The notes under the pieces: generated by a model | Seen by the model: only the letters and a program-made list of their open reading frames with translations | Told to the model about the DNA's origin: nothing | Database searches by the model: none | NCBI GenBank assembly: GCA_934504065.1 | Contig: CAKSVQ010000024.1 | Coordinates: 1-22,737, forward strand | Source: an uncultured Dysosmobacter sp. | Lineage (GTDB): Bacteria > Bacillota > Clostridia > Oscillospirales > Oscillospiraceae | DNA length: 22,737 bases | Direction of reading: 5' to 3' | Made by a program: the position numbers and the translations under genes | Shown here: positions 1-7,204 of the stretch, piece by piece | Numbering within the stretch: the first letter of the stretch is position 1 | Layout: the number at the start of each line of letters is the position of its first letter

Positions 1-398
1 GTGTACAGGCCATTTCACCTGTGGAAATGTACCTCCTCTCCGGCGGGGAGCTGCTGCGGCAGTGGAGTGCGCAGGGCCTTGGCGTGCTGGAGCTGATGCG
101 TCCGCTGGTAGAACGGCTGACGCTGCTGTCCGACTACATCTGCTGCGCCCACTTCCGGGAAAACAACAAGCGGGTGGCCTATTTTCTCTATTCCTGCTGC
201 CAGCGCATTGGCCCGGTGATCCCCTATACCAACGAGCAGATCGCGGAGATTACCGGGATCAACCGCGTCTCCGTCAACCGCATTCTCAACAGCCTTGCCA
301 AGGACGGCACAGTGGAGTTGGGGTATAAAAAAATCAGGATCCTGAAAGTGCAGGACCTGAAAGAAATTTTCGGCACAGTAGGCTATTTTATCGATTAA
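1..398 (+). CDS. Crp/Fnr family transcriptional regulator, C-terminal part
   Basis: The reading frame is open from the window edge (first complete codon at base 3) to a TAA at 396-398, so the N-terminus lies outside the window. About 131 residues remain. They cover the end of the cyclic-nucleotide-type sensor barrel, the long dimerisation helix (ELMRPLVERLTLLSDYI) and a Crp-type winged helix. In the winged helix, PYTNEQIAEITGINRVSVNRIL is the helix-turn-helix with its recognition helix, followed by the wing and a final DLKEIFG helix. The family binds DNA as a dimer and senses small molecules or redox state. The effector cannot be judged because the sensor domain is missing; two Cys in YICC and SCC are visible but form no recognisable Fe-S motif. 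An in-frame GTG at 21 is not the true start, since homology continues upstream. The gene converges on the metal-ATPase operon. Confidence 0.85.
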   Translation, partial: VQAISPVEMYLLSGGELLRQWSAQGLGVLELMRPLVERLTLLSDYICCAHFRENNKRVAYFLYSCCQRIGPVIPYTNEQIAEITGINRVSVNRILNSLAKDGTVELGYKKIRILKVQDLKEIFGTVGYFID

Positions 399-401
399 CG
401 T

Positions 402-439
402 AAGCGGGGCAGGAAAATCCTGCCCCGCTTCGCTTTTTT
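402..439 (+). terminator. Rho-independent terminator after the Crp/Fnr gene
   Basis: A perfect 13-bp stem (AAGCGGGGCAGGA at 402-414 with its complement at 418-430) closes a 3-base AAA loop and is followed by CGCTTTTTTA. It starts three bases after the regulator stop codon. The T-run is only good on the plus strand, but the stem may also stop the converging minus-strand transcript. Confidence 0.9.
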
Positions 440-450
440 AACTTCTGCGC

Positions 451-618
451 TCACAGTACCAGCAGCAGTGCGCAGGCCGCTGCGATCACGCCGCCCACCG
501 CGCTGAGCACGGTATAGATCTTTCTGGACTCCGGATCCTGTTTTTCCTTTGCAAGGTAGTAAAGTCCACCGCCAAGGACCAGAACTCCCACGATCAATCC
601 AAGAATCTTGATAGACAT
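451..618 (-). CDS. Small membrane protein coupled to the metal ATPase
   Basis: This is a 55-residue protein beginning MSIKILGLIVGVLVLG. It has two hydrophobic stretches (about residues 3-22 and 37-55) separated by a short charged segment, KEKQDPESRK, which suggests a two-TM hairpin. An in-frame ATG exists 15 bases upstream at 633, but the Shine-Dalgarno GGAGG lies directly on top of it and sits about 8 bases before the ATG at 618, so 618 is the better start. The ATPase stop and this start share a base (TAATG), indicating translational coupling. I do not recognise a named family. The context suggests an accessory or regulatory subunit of the ATPase, which is inference only. Confidence 0.75.
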   Translation of the reverse strand: MSIKILGLIVGVLVLGGGLYYLAKEKQDPESRKIYTVLSAVGGVIAAACALLLVL

Positions 619-2489
619 TATTTTTTCCTCCATTTTAGCAGTAATGCAGAATTTGTGATAACAAGCACCGAACCTGCATTATGCACCAGCGCCCCCACCA
701 CCGGATTCAGCGTTCCGGTAATGGCCAGCACGATGGCAATGAAATTCAACCCCATGGAAAACGACATATTCAGCTTGATGGTGGTCATCATCCGTCTGGA
801 AAGGGCCAGCAGGTGGGGCAACTCTTTCACCTCGTCATCTACCAGCGCAATGTCTGCCGCGTCCACGGCAATGTCGCTGCCCACGCCGCCCATGGCGATG
901 CCCACATCCGCCTTTTTCAGGGCAGGGGCGTCGTTCACACCGTCGCCGATCATGCACACAGGCATCCCCTTTTTCTGGTACTCACCGATGTATTTCAGCT
1001 TGTCCTCCGGCAAACAGTTTGCCCGCACCGTGGGGATATGCAGCTTTTCGGCAATGGCTGACGCGGCGTTTTCATGGTCCCCGGTCAGCAGCACAGGCTC
1101 CACACCCAGTTGGGAAATGGAAGTGATGGTCGCTGCGCTCTCTGCGCGCAGCGTATCGGACAGGGCAAGGAAGCCTGCAAACTCACCGTCCACCGCCAGA
1201 TATATCACGGTGCAGCCCTGTGCAATGTAAGCCCTGGCGGCAGGCGGGGGCGTTACGGATACGCCGTTTTCCCGCAGCAGTTCCGGGTTGCCCGCAAGAA
1301 CGCTTCTGCCCTCAATGACCGCCTGCACGCCCCGGCCGGGAAGCATCTGAAAGTTCTCTGCCTCCCCCAGCTCCGCGCCGGAGCCTTTGCAGCCGCGTAC
1401 AATGGCCTTGCTCAGCGGGTGCTCGGAAAGCTGCTCTGCCGAGGCCGCCAGACGGTACAGCTCCGCGTCGGAGATCGTGTTCACCACGCTGACCGTCTCC
1501 ACCACCTCTGGCATGCCGCAGGTCAGAGTTCCGGTCTTGTCGAAGGCGATCACCCGCGCTCTGGCCAGCCGTTCCAGTGCGTCGCCCTCCCGGACAAGGA
1601 AACCGTGTTTGGTGGCGTTGCCGATAGCGGCCATGATCGCGGTGGGCGTGGCCAGCACCAACGCGCAGGGGCAAAACACCACAAGGATGGTGACGGCCCG
1701 GATGATCTGCCCGGAAATCAGCCATGTCAGCGCCGCGGCGCTGAGGGCAATGACCACGATCCACGTGGCCCAGCGATCCGCCAGTCCCACCACTTTCGCC
1801 TTGCCCGCATCTGCCGACTGCACCAGCCGGATCATGCGCTGAATGGAGCTGTCCTCCCCTACCTTCGTGGCCTCCATTTCAAAGGCGCCGAATTGATTGA
1901 CCGTCCCGCTGGATACGCTGTCGCCCACCGTCTTATCTACGGGCAGGGATTCTCCGGTCATCACCGCCTGATTGATAGAGGTCTGGCCGGAAACGATCAC
2001 ACCGTCTACCGGAACGCTCTCTCCCGGCAGGACCCGGATACGGTCGCCCACCCGCACCTGCTCGGCAGGGACGCTCACTTCCTCTCCATCGCGCAGCACC
2101 CGCGCGGTGCGGGGTGTCAAGTGCACCAGCTTTTCAATCCCGGCTCTGGCGCGGGCCACGGTCAGCTCCTCCAGCAGTCCACCCAGCTGCATGATAAAGG
2201 CCACCTCTCCAGCGGCAAAGTCCTCGCCGATGCACACCGACGCGATCAGCGCCAGCGACACCAGCACATCCGCCTTGATGTCAAAGGCGGTGACAAGACC
2301 GATCACGGCCTCTAAAATAATGGGCAGGCCGCACAGGATAATAGCGACCCACGCAAGATCAAAGGAAAACGGCCGGAATTGCAGCAGGCTGCCGATCACG
2401 GCGACGCCAGAGATGACCAGCAGCACAACATCCTTTTTGATGCCGCCCAGCTCCAGCAGCCATTCCAGCTTTTCGATCACGCGGTTCAT
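618..2489 (-). CDS. P1B-type heavy-metal translocating ATPase
   Basis: This 623-residue membrane pump has all core P-type ATPase motifs: TGES in the actuator domain (178-181), the CPC metal-binding motif in TM6 (273-275), phosphorylation site DKTGT (Asp317), the SEHPLS nucleotide-binding motif (His-Pro at 357-358) and GDGVND (515-520). CPC places it in the P1B class, which exports soft or transition metal ions using ATP. The protein starts directly with membrane segments, so there is no N-terminal HMA/CxxC metal-binding domain. The last TM carries HNAGS (603-607) instead of the MxxSS type expected for Cu(I) pumps or the DxG type of Zn/Cd pumps, so the metal is uncertain. The gene lies behind a CsoR-type operator and is followed by a coupled small membrane protein. 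Start ATG 2489 has the SD GGAG (in AAAGGAGC) upstream. Confidence 0.93.
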   Translation of the reverse strand: MNRVIEKLEWLLELGGIKKDVVLLVISGVAVIGSLLQFRPFSFDLAWVAIILCGLPIILEAVIGLVTAFDIKADVLVSLALIASVCIGEDFAAGEVAFIMQLGGLLEELTVARARAGIEKLVHLTPRTARVLRDGEEVSVPAEQVRVGDRIRVLPGESVPVDGVIVSGQTSINQAVMTGESLPVDKTVGDSVSSGTVNQFGAFEMEATKVGEDSSIQRMIRLVQSADAGKAKVVGLADRWATWIVVIALSAAALTWLISGQIIRAVTILVVFCPCALVLATPTAIMAAIGNATKHGFLVREGDALERLARARVIAFDKTGTLTCGMPEVVETVSVVNTISDAELYRLAASAEQLSEHPLSKAIVRGCKGSGAELGEAENFQMLPGRGVQAVIEGRSVLAGNPELLRENGVSVTPPPAARAYIAQGCTVIYLAVDGEFAGFLALSDTLRAESAATITSISQLGVEPVLLTGDHENAASAIAEKLHIPTVRANCLPEDKLKYIGEYQKKGMPVCMIGDGVNDAPALKKADVGIAMGGVGSDIAVDAADIALVDDEVKELPHLLALSRRMMTTIKLNMSFSMGLNFIAIVLAITGTLNPVVGALVHNAGSVLVITNSALLLKWRKK

Positions 2490-2505
2490 ATGAAAGCTCC
2501 TTTCC

Positions 2506-2523
2506 TATACCCCACTGGGTATA
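2506..2523. promoter_or_regulatory. CsoR-type operator upstream of the metal ATPase
   Basis: TATACCCCACTGGGTATA is a perfect 7-4-7 inverted repeat (TATACCC / GGGTATA). It matches the known style of CsoR-family operators, which are A/T-flanked C-tract/G-tract palindromes such as those in front of copper-efflux genes. It lies between the predicted -10 of the ATPase promoter and the ATPase start codon, where bound repressor would block initiation. Assignment to the adjacent CsoR is inferred from proximity. Confidence 0.85.
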
Positions 2524-2528
2524 ATTGC

Positions 2529-2558
2529 ATTATACATATATGGGTATAGGTTATTAAA
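2529..2558 (-). promoter_or_regulatory. Promoter of the metal ATPase with second, degenerate CsoR half-palindrome
   Basis: On the minus strand a consensus TATAAT (2529-2534) is preceded, with an 18-bp spacer, by a poor -35 (TTTAAT, 2553-2558). The spacer overlaps a second copy of the operator pattern at 2531-2548. In it the right half GGGTATA is exact and the left half is TATACAT (5 of 7 bases). Two operator copies 25 bp apart would let CsoR cover both the core promoter and the start of the transcript. Confidence 0.6.
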
Positions 2559-2570
2559 CAAAGAAAAGAA

Positions 2571-2598
2571 AAAAGTCAGCCTATATGGGCTGACTTTT
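2571..2598 (-). terminator. Terminator after csoR
   Basis: An 11-bp perfect stem (AAAAGTCAGCC at 2571-2581, complement at 2588-2598) with a 6-base loop begins three bases past the csoR stop. On the minus strand it runs into TTTTTTCTTTTC. It separates csoR from the ATPase, so the ATPase depends on its own CsoR-controlled promoter. Confidence 0.85.
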
Positions 2599-2601
2599 CA
2601 A

Positions 2602-2877
2602 TTACTGCATATTGGCAAAGCGCTCCACGGCTTTTGTGAAGCTCTCAATGGTCTTATCCGCGTCGCCATGCTCAATGCCATCCTTGACGCAATGCTTGAT
2701 GTGCCCCTCCAGCACTACCTTTCCGCAGCCGTTCAGGGCAGATTTCGCGGCATTGATCAGGGAGAGCACCTCCTCGCAGGGAACGTCCTCGTCCACCATA
2801 CGGTCGATAGCCTGCACCTGCCCGATGATCTTTTTCAGTCTGCGGTGCAGATTATCCGCATCCATACATTGCTTCAT
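2602..2877 (-). CDS. csoR: CsoR-family metal-sensing repressor
   Basis: This 91-residue all-helical DUF156/CsoR-RcnR-FrmR family protein has the hallmark N-terminal helix (NLHRRLKKIIGQVQAIDRMV). The metal ligands read Cys34, His59 and Cys63, corresponding to the Cys36/His61/Cys65 set of Cu(I)-sensing CsoR and not to the nickel/cobalt (RcnR), formaldehyde (FrmR) or persulfide (CstR) patterns. The family releases DNA when it binds its ligand, derepressing an efflux gene. ATG at 2877 has AGGAGG 8 bases upstream. A longer in-frame start at 2934 would add 19 residues unlike the family and would lie in the promoter, so it is rejected. The neighbouring ATPase promoter carries the matching operator. 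Confidence 0.93.
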   Translation of the reverse strand: MKQCMDADNLHRRLKKIIGQVQAIDRMVDEDVPCEEVLSLINAAKSALNGCGKVVLEGHIKHCVKDGIEHGDADKTIESFTKAVERFANMQ

Positions 2878-2905
2878 GGCTTCGACCTCCTGACAGAATG
2901 GCTTT

Positions 2906-2934
2906 ATTATAGCCCGCCTCCCCCGCCTTGTCAA
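2906..2934 (-). promoter_or_regulatory. Consensus sigma-A promoter of csoR
   Basis: On the minus strand TTGACA (2929-2934) and TATAAT (2906-2911) are separated by exactly 17 bp, both hexamers matching consensus perfectly. The spacer is extremely G-rich. The -10 is about 29 bases from the csoR start codon. No CsoR-type palindrome overlaps it, so csoR looks constitutively expressed. Confidence 0.9.
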
Positions 2935-2960
2935 CCAAATGAGAGTTTCCCTCTTTTTTT

Positions 2961-2989
2961 AACGGACCAGTCCAAAGGGCTGGCCCGTT
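2961..2989 (-). terminator. Hairpin after the c-di-GMP protein gene (possible terminator)
   Basis: AACGGACCAG (2961-2970) pairs with CTGGCCCGTT (2980-2989), with one G-T wobble, a few bases past the stop codon of the minus-strand gene. On the minus strand it is followed by an A-run and not a T-run, so it is not a textbook intrinsic terminator. The T-rich flank faces the plus strand, where no gene needs it. Confidence 0.4.
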
Positions 2990-2992
2990 TTA

Positions 2993-5431
2993 TTAGGCAG
3001 TCACGACGCAGTTCTTCTCTTTTTTCGCCTGATACAGCAGGCGGTCGGCTTCGTAGACCAGTTCGCTGGTGGGTCCGGGACCGAATTTTCCGCCAATGCT
3101 GACGGAAAGGTGCAGCTCCAGCCACTCCGGGAAGAGGATGCCCTCCACGCTCCGGCATATCTTATCCAGCATGCGGTCAAATTCCATTCTGTCCGCCTCC
3201 CGGAAAACGATGATAAACTCGTCTCCACCGTAGCGGGCCACCGCGTCGACCCGGTCCAGACTCAGCTGGATCTGCTCGGCCACAGCCCGCAGCACCAGAT
3301 CACCCACATGGTGGCCGTAGGTATCGTTGACGGCCTTGAAATCATCAAAGTCCAGCATGGCAACGCCTGCCACGCGGCTCAGGCTGTATAGCTGCTCTTC
3401 ATAATAGCAGCGGTTATAAATTCCGGTCACAGGGTCGGTATAAAGCTTCTTGTTGTGGCTTGCGATCAGTTCCACCAAGTCACCCTTGCCATAGCCGTCC
3501 AGCAGCGTTTCATCGCTGATACGGGCCACCATTTCCAGCGCATAGGGCTTGCCGTCCATCTCCACATACATGGAGACCATATGGTAAAGGTCGTCTCCGG
3601 CCAGTTCAAATTTGGTCAGCTTGTTTCTGGTGGGGGAAACCATGCCGGAAATGCAGTGCTCGCACTGGTTCTCCCGGCCCCAGAAGGCAAAGCAGCAACC
3701 ACCCTGCACCCGCAGCGCCCCAGTCTCGTCAAAAACATAGGGTGTGTCGGTGGCGCGGTCCACCAATCGGACCACATCAAATGCCACGCTCAGATCGCGG
3801 CACATCTGCTGCACCTGCTGGCGGTCAAGACGGTACGGAGGCGTCCCGCCGCCGTGCTGCACGTGCCGCAGGGCCCGCTCGGCCATCTTCTTTTCCCGCT
3901 GCTCTGCCGAGTGGTATTCCTCTTCCAGATCGCTGAGGATGCCCGCGATGCCCACCAGCTCCGCCTCATTCTCCGTGACCCACATGGCCCTGCACTGGCA
4001 GCGGTACCAGTGCCGTTGCCCTTTGACCCGCAGCGGCATGGAAAGGTGGAAGTTTGGGTGCTCCTGCGAGGTCTTTTTCGCCCGCTCCAGCAAATGGCGC
4101 AGCGTATCCGGGTCGAACAGGCCGTTTTCCGTGTTTTGCAGCGGGTCAAAAACCGTCTCCTTCAGCCCAAGCGTGGCCGCTATTTCCCGCTGCACGCTCA
4201 AAAGCGGCGGAGAGAACTGGTAGGTAAAGGGGATGCCGGAAATAGCGGCGGCGAAAAACGCGGTCTTGATCCGCTCGCACTCCAGCTTGCAAAGGATCTT
4301 GGAATTCGCGTTCAGGTCCTTGCTGTGCAGCATTTCCGACGCGATGGCCCGAATCTCCTGCTGCTCGTACACATCCTGCGACGTTTCATGCAATTCCTTG
4401 CGCAGCTTTGGCCCCACGTCCACAAGACAGTCCAGCAGCTCCTGTGAAAAGCAGCCGCACTCCCCGTTCAGGATCATGCGGATGGCCTCTTCATGGGGAT
4501 AAGCAGGTTTATAAGAGCGCTCGCTGGTCAGCGCGTCGTATACATCCGCCAGCGCTACCACCTGCGCGGAAATGGGAATTTCGTCGCCCACCAGTCCGTC
4601 GGGATAGCCCTTGCCGTCATAGCGCTCATGGTGCCAGCGGCAAATTTCATAAGCCGCCTTCATCAGCGGATCGTCCTGATAATAAGGAAGGCTGCCCAGC
4701 ATGGCCGCGCCCGCCGCGGGGTGCTTTTTGATGATGGCAAACTCCCCCGGCGTCAGGCGGCCGGGCTTATTCAAAATCTCCTCGGGAACGGAAATCTTTC
4801 CAATATCATGCAGAGTGGACGCCGTGCCGATGCGCTCGACGTCCTCCCGGGTGATGTTGTATTTATCCGTCCGCTCCGCAAGGCGCCGCAGCAGCATTTC
4901 CGTGATCTTGCGCATATGCAGCACGTGCAGGCCGCTCTCGCCGTTTCGGAACTCCACGATATGGCTGAGGATGGCGATCATCTGGCTGCTGCTCTTGGTC
5001 TTCTGATACATCTGCTCGGCCACGATGCCCGCAAGCCTGCGCTGCTTGGCGTACAGCGCAAGGGTGTTTTCCACCCGGCGGCGTACCACCGAGGCATCAA
5101 AGGGGCGGTTGATATAGTCCGACGCCCCCAGCACATAGCTTTTGCTGATAACGGCGGAATCCGTCTCCGCCGAGATCATTACCACCGGAACATCGTCAAT
5201 CCAATGGTACTCGTTCATATAGGCCAGCACCTGCAGCCCGTCCATGCCGGGCATCATGATGTCCAGCAGCACCAGAGCAATGGAGCCGGAGTTCTTTTCC
5301 AGCACCGCGATCGCCTGCAAGCCGTCCTCCGCCTCCAGCAGCTCATATTCATCTGAAAGAATCTCGCTGAGGATCGCACGGTTCATCTCGGAGTCGTCCG
5401 CCACCAGAATTTGATACTTCGGCCCGCTCAT
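2993..5431 (-). CDS. Response regulator with HD-GYP, PAS-like, Cys-rich and GGDEF domains (c-di-GMP turnover)
   Basis: This 812-residue cytoplasmic protein has five visible parts. The receiver (1-120) has acidic pair Asp12/13, phospho-site Asp57 and Ser87, but Arg109 replaces the usual switch lysine. The HD-GYP domain (about 150-345) has HDIGK (208-212), HHE (267-269) and GYP (275-277), and in this family hydrolyses c-di-GMP. A PAS-like fold covers about 395-505. A cysteine-containing sensor-like region (about 535-640) has CCFAFWGRENQCEHC. The GGDEF cyclase (about 660-812) has an intact GGDEF at 735-739. The inhibitory I-site RxxD reads DxxD (726-729), so product inhibition is probably absent. 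It could both make and break c-di-GMP under control of phosphorylation and a redox or ligand signal. It is the last gene of the minus-strand run, 98 bases after pepD; no sensor kinase is adjacent. Confidence 0.92.
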   Translation of the reverse strand: MSGPKYQILVADDSEMNRAILSEILSDEYELLEAEDGLQAIAVLEKNSGSIALVLLDIMMPGMDGLQVLAYMNEYHWIDDVPVVMISAETDSAVISKSYVLGASDYINRPFDASVVRRRVENTLALYAKQRRLAGIVAEQMYQKTKSSSQMIAILSHIVEFRNGESGLHVLHMRKITEMLLRRLAERTDKYNITREDVERIGTASTLHDIGKISVPEEILNKPGRLTPGEFAIIKKHPAAGAAMLGSLPYYQDDPLMKAAYEICRWHHERYDGKGYPDGLVGDEIPISAQVVALADVYDALTSERSYKPAYPHEEAIRMILNGECGCFSQELLDCLVDVGPKLRKELHETSQDVYEQQEIRAIASEMLHSKDLNANSKILCKLECERIKTAFFAAAISGIPFTYQFSPPLLSVQREIAATLGLKETVFDPLQNTENGLFDPDTLRHLLERAKKTSQEHPNFHLSMPLRVKGQRHWYRCQCRAMWVTENEAELVGIAGILSDLEEEYHSAEQREKKMAERALRHVQHGGGTPPYRLDRQQVQQMCRDLSVAFDVVRLVDRATDTPYVFDETGALRVQGGCCFAFWGRENQCEHCISGMVSPTRNKLTKFELAGDDLYHMVSMYVEMDGKPYALEMVARISDETLLDGYGKGDLVELIASHNKKLYTDPVTGIYNRCYYEEQLYSLSRVAGVAMLDFDDFKAVNDTYGHHVGDLVLRAVAEQIQLSLDRVDAVARYGGDEFIIVFREADRMEFDRMLDKICRSVEGILFPEWLELHLSVSIGGKFGPGPTSELVYEADRLLYQAKKEKNCVVTA

Positions 5432-5469
5432 ACTATGCTCTCTCCCCTGTCACAGTCTGTCATGTGGTC

Positions 5470-5478
5470 ATCATACCA
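5470..5478 (-). promoter_or_regulatory. Possible extended -10 promoter for the c-di-GMP protein gene
   Basis: On the minus strand TGGTATGAT is an extended -10 element about 40 bases before the start codon. No good -35 is spaced properly (TTGGAT is only 15 bp away). The gene may therefore have its own weak promoter in addition to read-through from pepD, after which I see no terminator. Confidence 0.4.
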
Positions 5479-5529
5479 CAGGCCAGCAAAATCCAACCTT
5501 ATTTTCAAAGAAAGTCAAAGCGTACCCCA

Positions 5530-6975
5530 TCACGCCTTCGACCGCTTCAGAACCTCCAGCAAAAGCGCCCACACCCGCTGCACCGAGGCAATGCTCATGT
5601 GCTCTCTGGGCGTGTGGATGTCGGCAATATCCGGGCCGATGGACACGCAGTCCAGCCCCGGCAGCTTGCCGCACAGCAGTCCGCACTCCAGTCCCGCATG
5701 GATGGTCTCCACCCGGGGCTCCCGGCCATACTGCTCCCGGAACACCTCGGCCATCCGCTCCCGCAGGGGCGAATCGGGCCGGAACTCCCAAGCCGGATAA
5801 TCCCCGGAGATGTCCACCGCGCCGCCTAGCGTCTCCGTCAGGCACCGCAGGCGGTCATGCAGCATTTCCTTCTGGCTCGCCACACTGCTGCGCACACAGA
5901 ACACGGCTTCCAGAGCGTCCTCGCCGCTTTGCAGGATGCCCAGATTCAACGAGGTCTGCACCATACCGGGAATCTCCCGGCTCATCTCCTGCACGCCGTT
6001 CGGCGCGCAGGCCAAAAGACACAGCACCCGCCGGGTGGAAGCAGCGTCCATTGCCGCGATTGCACCCTTCGGCGCAGTCTCCACCGTCACGCAGAGCCCC
6101 GGCTCCGTTGCGCGGTATTCCCGCTTGAGCTCCTCTGCAAGCTTTTCTGCGGCCTGACGGGCCGCAGCCGGGTCTGCCGCCATCAGCGTGGCGACGGCAG
6201 ACGTGGGGATGGCGTTATCCTTGCTGCCGCCGGAGAGCGATATAAGCCGCATCTCCCCCGCCGCACCCATCTTCACAAGCAGTCGGCCAAGCAACACGTT
6301 GGCGTTGGCCCGTCCCCGGTCGATCTCCTCGCCGGAGTGGCCGCCCACAAGGCCGGATACCCGCAGGCAAAGCGCCGTGCCCGCAAAGGGCTCCCGCCGC
6401 AGGGGCAGGGTGCAGCGCGTCAGGCTTCCGCCCGCGCAGCCCACAGTGAACACGCCCTCGGCCTCCGAATCTAGATTGATAAGTTGACGGCCCCGCAGCG
6501 GCGAAACGTCCAACTCCGCGGCGCCCAGCATCCCGATCTCCTCTTCCGTGGTCAGCACCACCTCCAGTCGGGGATGGGGAATGGACGCATCATCCAGCAC
6601 CGCCAGCGCCATGGCAACGGCGATGCCATCGTCTCCGCCCAGCGTGGTGCCCCGGGCAAGCACAAAGCCGTCTTCCACAGCAAGCTCCAGCCCCTCGCGC
6701 TCCATATCCTTTGTGCAGCCCAGCTCTTTTTCGCACACCATATCCAAATGCCCCTGCAAGATCACCGCCGAGGCGTCTTCATAACCAGGCGTGGCCTGCT
6801 GGATCAGGATCACGTTGTTCCACGCGTCCTGATACCACTCCAGCCCCCGCTCTCTGGCAAAAGCCACACACCAGTCACTGACAGCCCGGGTGTTCCGGGA
6901 GCCGTGAGGAATGGCGCACAGCTGCTCGAAGAAGGAGAATACCCCTTTCGGTTCCAGATGCTCCAATACCGCCAT
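5530..6975 (-). CDS. pepD: Aminoacyl-histidine (Xaa-His) dipeptidase, M20 family
   Basis: This 481-residue protein is close to the usual PepD length. These metalloenzymes hydrolyse dipeptides such as carnosine-like Xaa-His in the cytoplasm. The M20 metal and catalytic residues are present: His76 and Asp78 in GHLDM, the GGDDG loop with Asp115, Glu144/145 in the TTEEEIG motif, Asp169 in LDSE, and the C-terminal HAGLECG and IHTP segments that supply the last metal histidine. The lid/dimerisation domain lies between about residues 195 and 380. The start ATG at 6975 has GGAGG 7 bases upstream and is only 12 bases after the UPF0291 gene, so the two are in one operon. Confidence 0.93.
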   Translation of the reverse strand: MAVLEHLEPKGVFSFFEQLCAIPHGSRNTRAVSDWCVAFARERGLEWYQDAWNNVILIQQATPGYEDASAVILQGHLDMVCEKELGCTKDMEREGLELAVEDGFVLARGTTLGGDDGIAVAMALAVLDDASIPHPRLEVVLTTEEEIGMLGAAELDVSPLRGRQLINLDSEAEGVFTVGCAGGSLTRCTLPLRREPFAGTALCLRVSGLVGGHSGEEIDRGRANANVLLGRLLVKMGAAGEMRLISLSGGSKDNAIPTSAVATLMAADPAAARQAAEKLAEELKREYRATEPGLCVTVETAPKGAIAAMDAASTRRVLCLLACAPNGVQEMSREIPGMVQTSLNLGILQSGEDALEAVFCVRSSVASQKEMLHDRLRCLTETLGGAVDISGDYPAWEFRPDSPLRERMAEVFREQYGREPRVETIHAGLECGLLCGKLPGLDCVSIGPDIADIHTPREHMSIASVQRVWALLLEVLKRSKA

Positions 6976-6987
6976 GATACCGCCTCC

Positions 6988-7194
6988 TTACTTCTTCTTT
7001 TCCAGCTTTTTCTTATTGCCCTTTTCGTCCACGATATATGTGTTGTCCAGCTGGCTTTGCAGGTTGCCCAGCACCGAGTCGATATAGGCCCGGCGCAGCA
7101 CGGCCCGCTCCTCTTCTTCCCACTCTGTCAGGCCCTCCGGGCTTTTTGCCTTGCGGGCCAGTTCGTTCAAACGGTCGATTCCCTTTTGATCCAT
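6988..7194 (-). CDS. UPF0291/DUF896 (YnzC-like) small cytoplasmic protein
   Basis: This 68-residue, highly charged soluble protein has the DUF896 pattern: an N-terminal IDRLNELARKAKSPEGLT helix-turn-helix-like hairpin, then EEEERAVLRRAYIDSV. It ends in a lysine-rich tail (KGNKKKLEKKK). The Bacillus homologue YnzC folds as a two-helix hairpin; its role is poorly defined and linked to the SOS operon in Bacillus. Here it sits between ylmH and pepD, 10 bases after the ylmH stop, with the SD AAGGAGG overlapping that stop region. Co-expression with ylmH is likely. Confidence 0.88.
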   Translation of the reverse strand: MDQKGIDRLNELARKAKSPEGLTEWEEEERAVLRRAYIDSVLGNLQSQLDNTYIVDEKGNKKKLEKKK

Positions 7195-7204
7195 ACGTTC
7201 CTCC

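Noticed and set aside
1074..2315. A 413-codon plus-strand frame opposite the P-type ATPase.
   Set aside because: Same composition artefact; the minus strand has every P-type ATPase motif intact.
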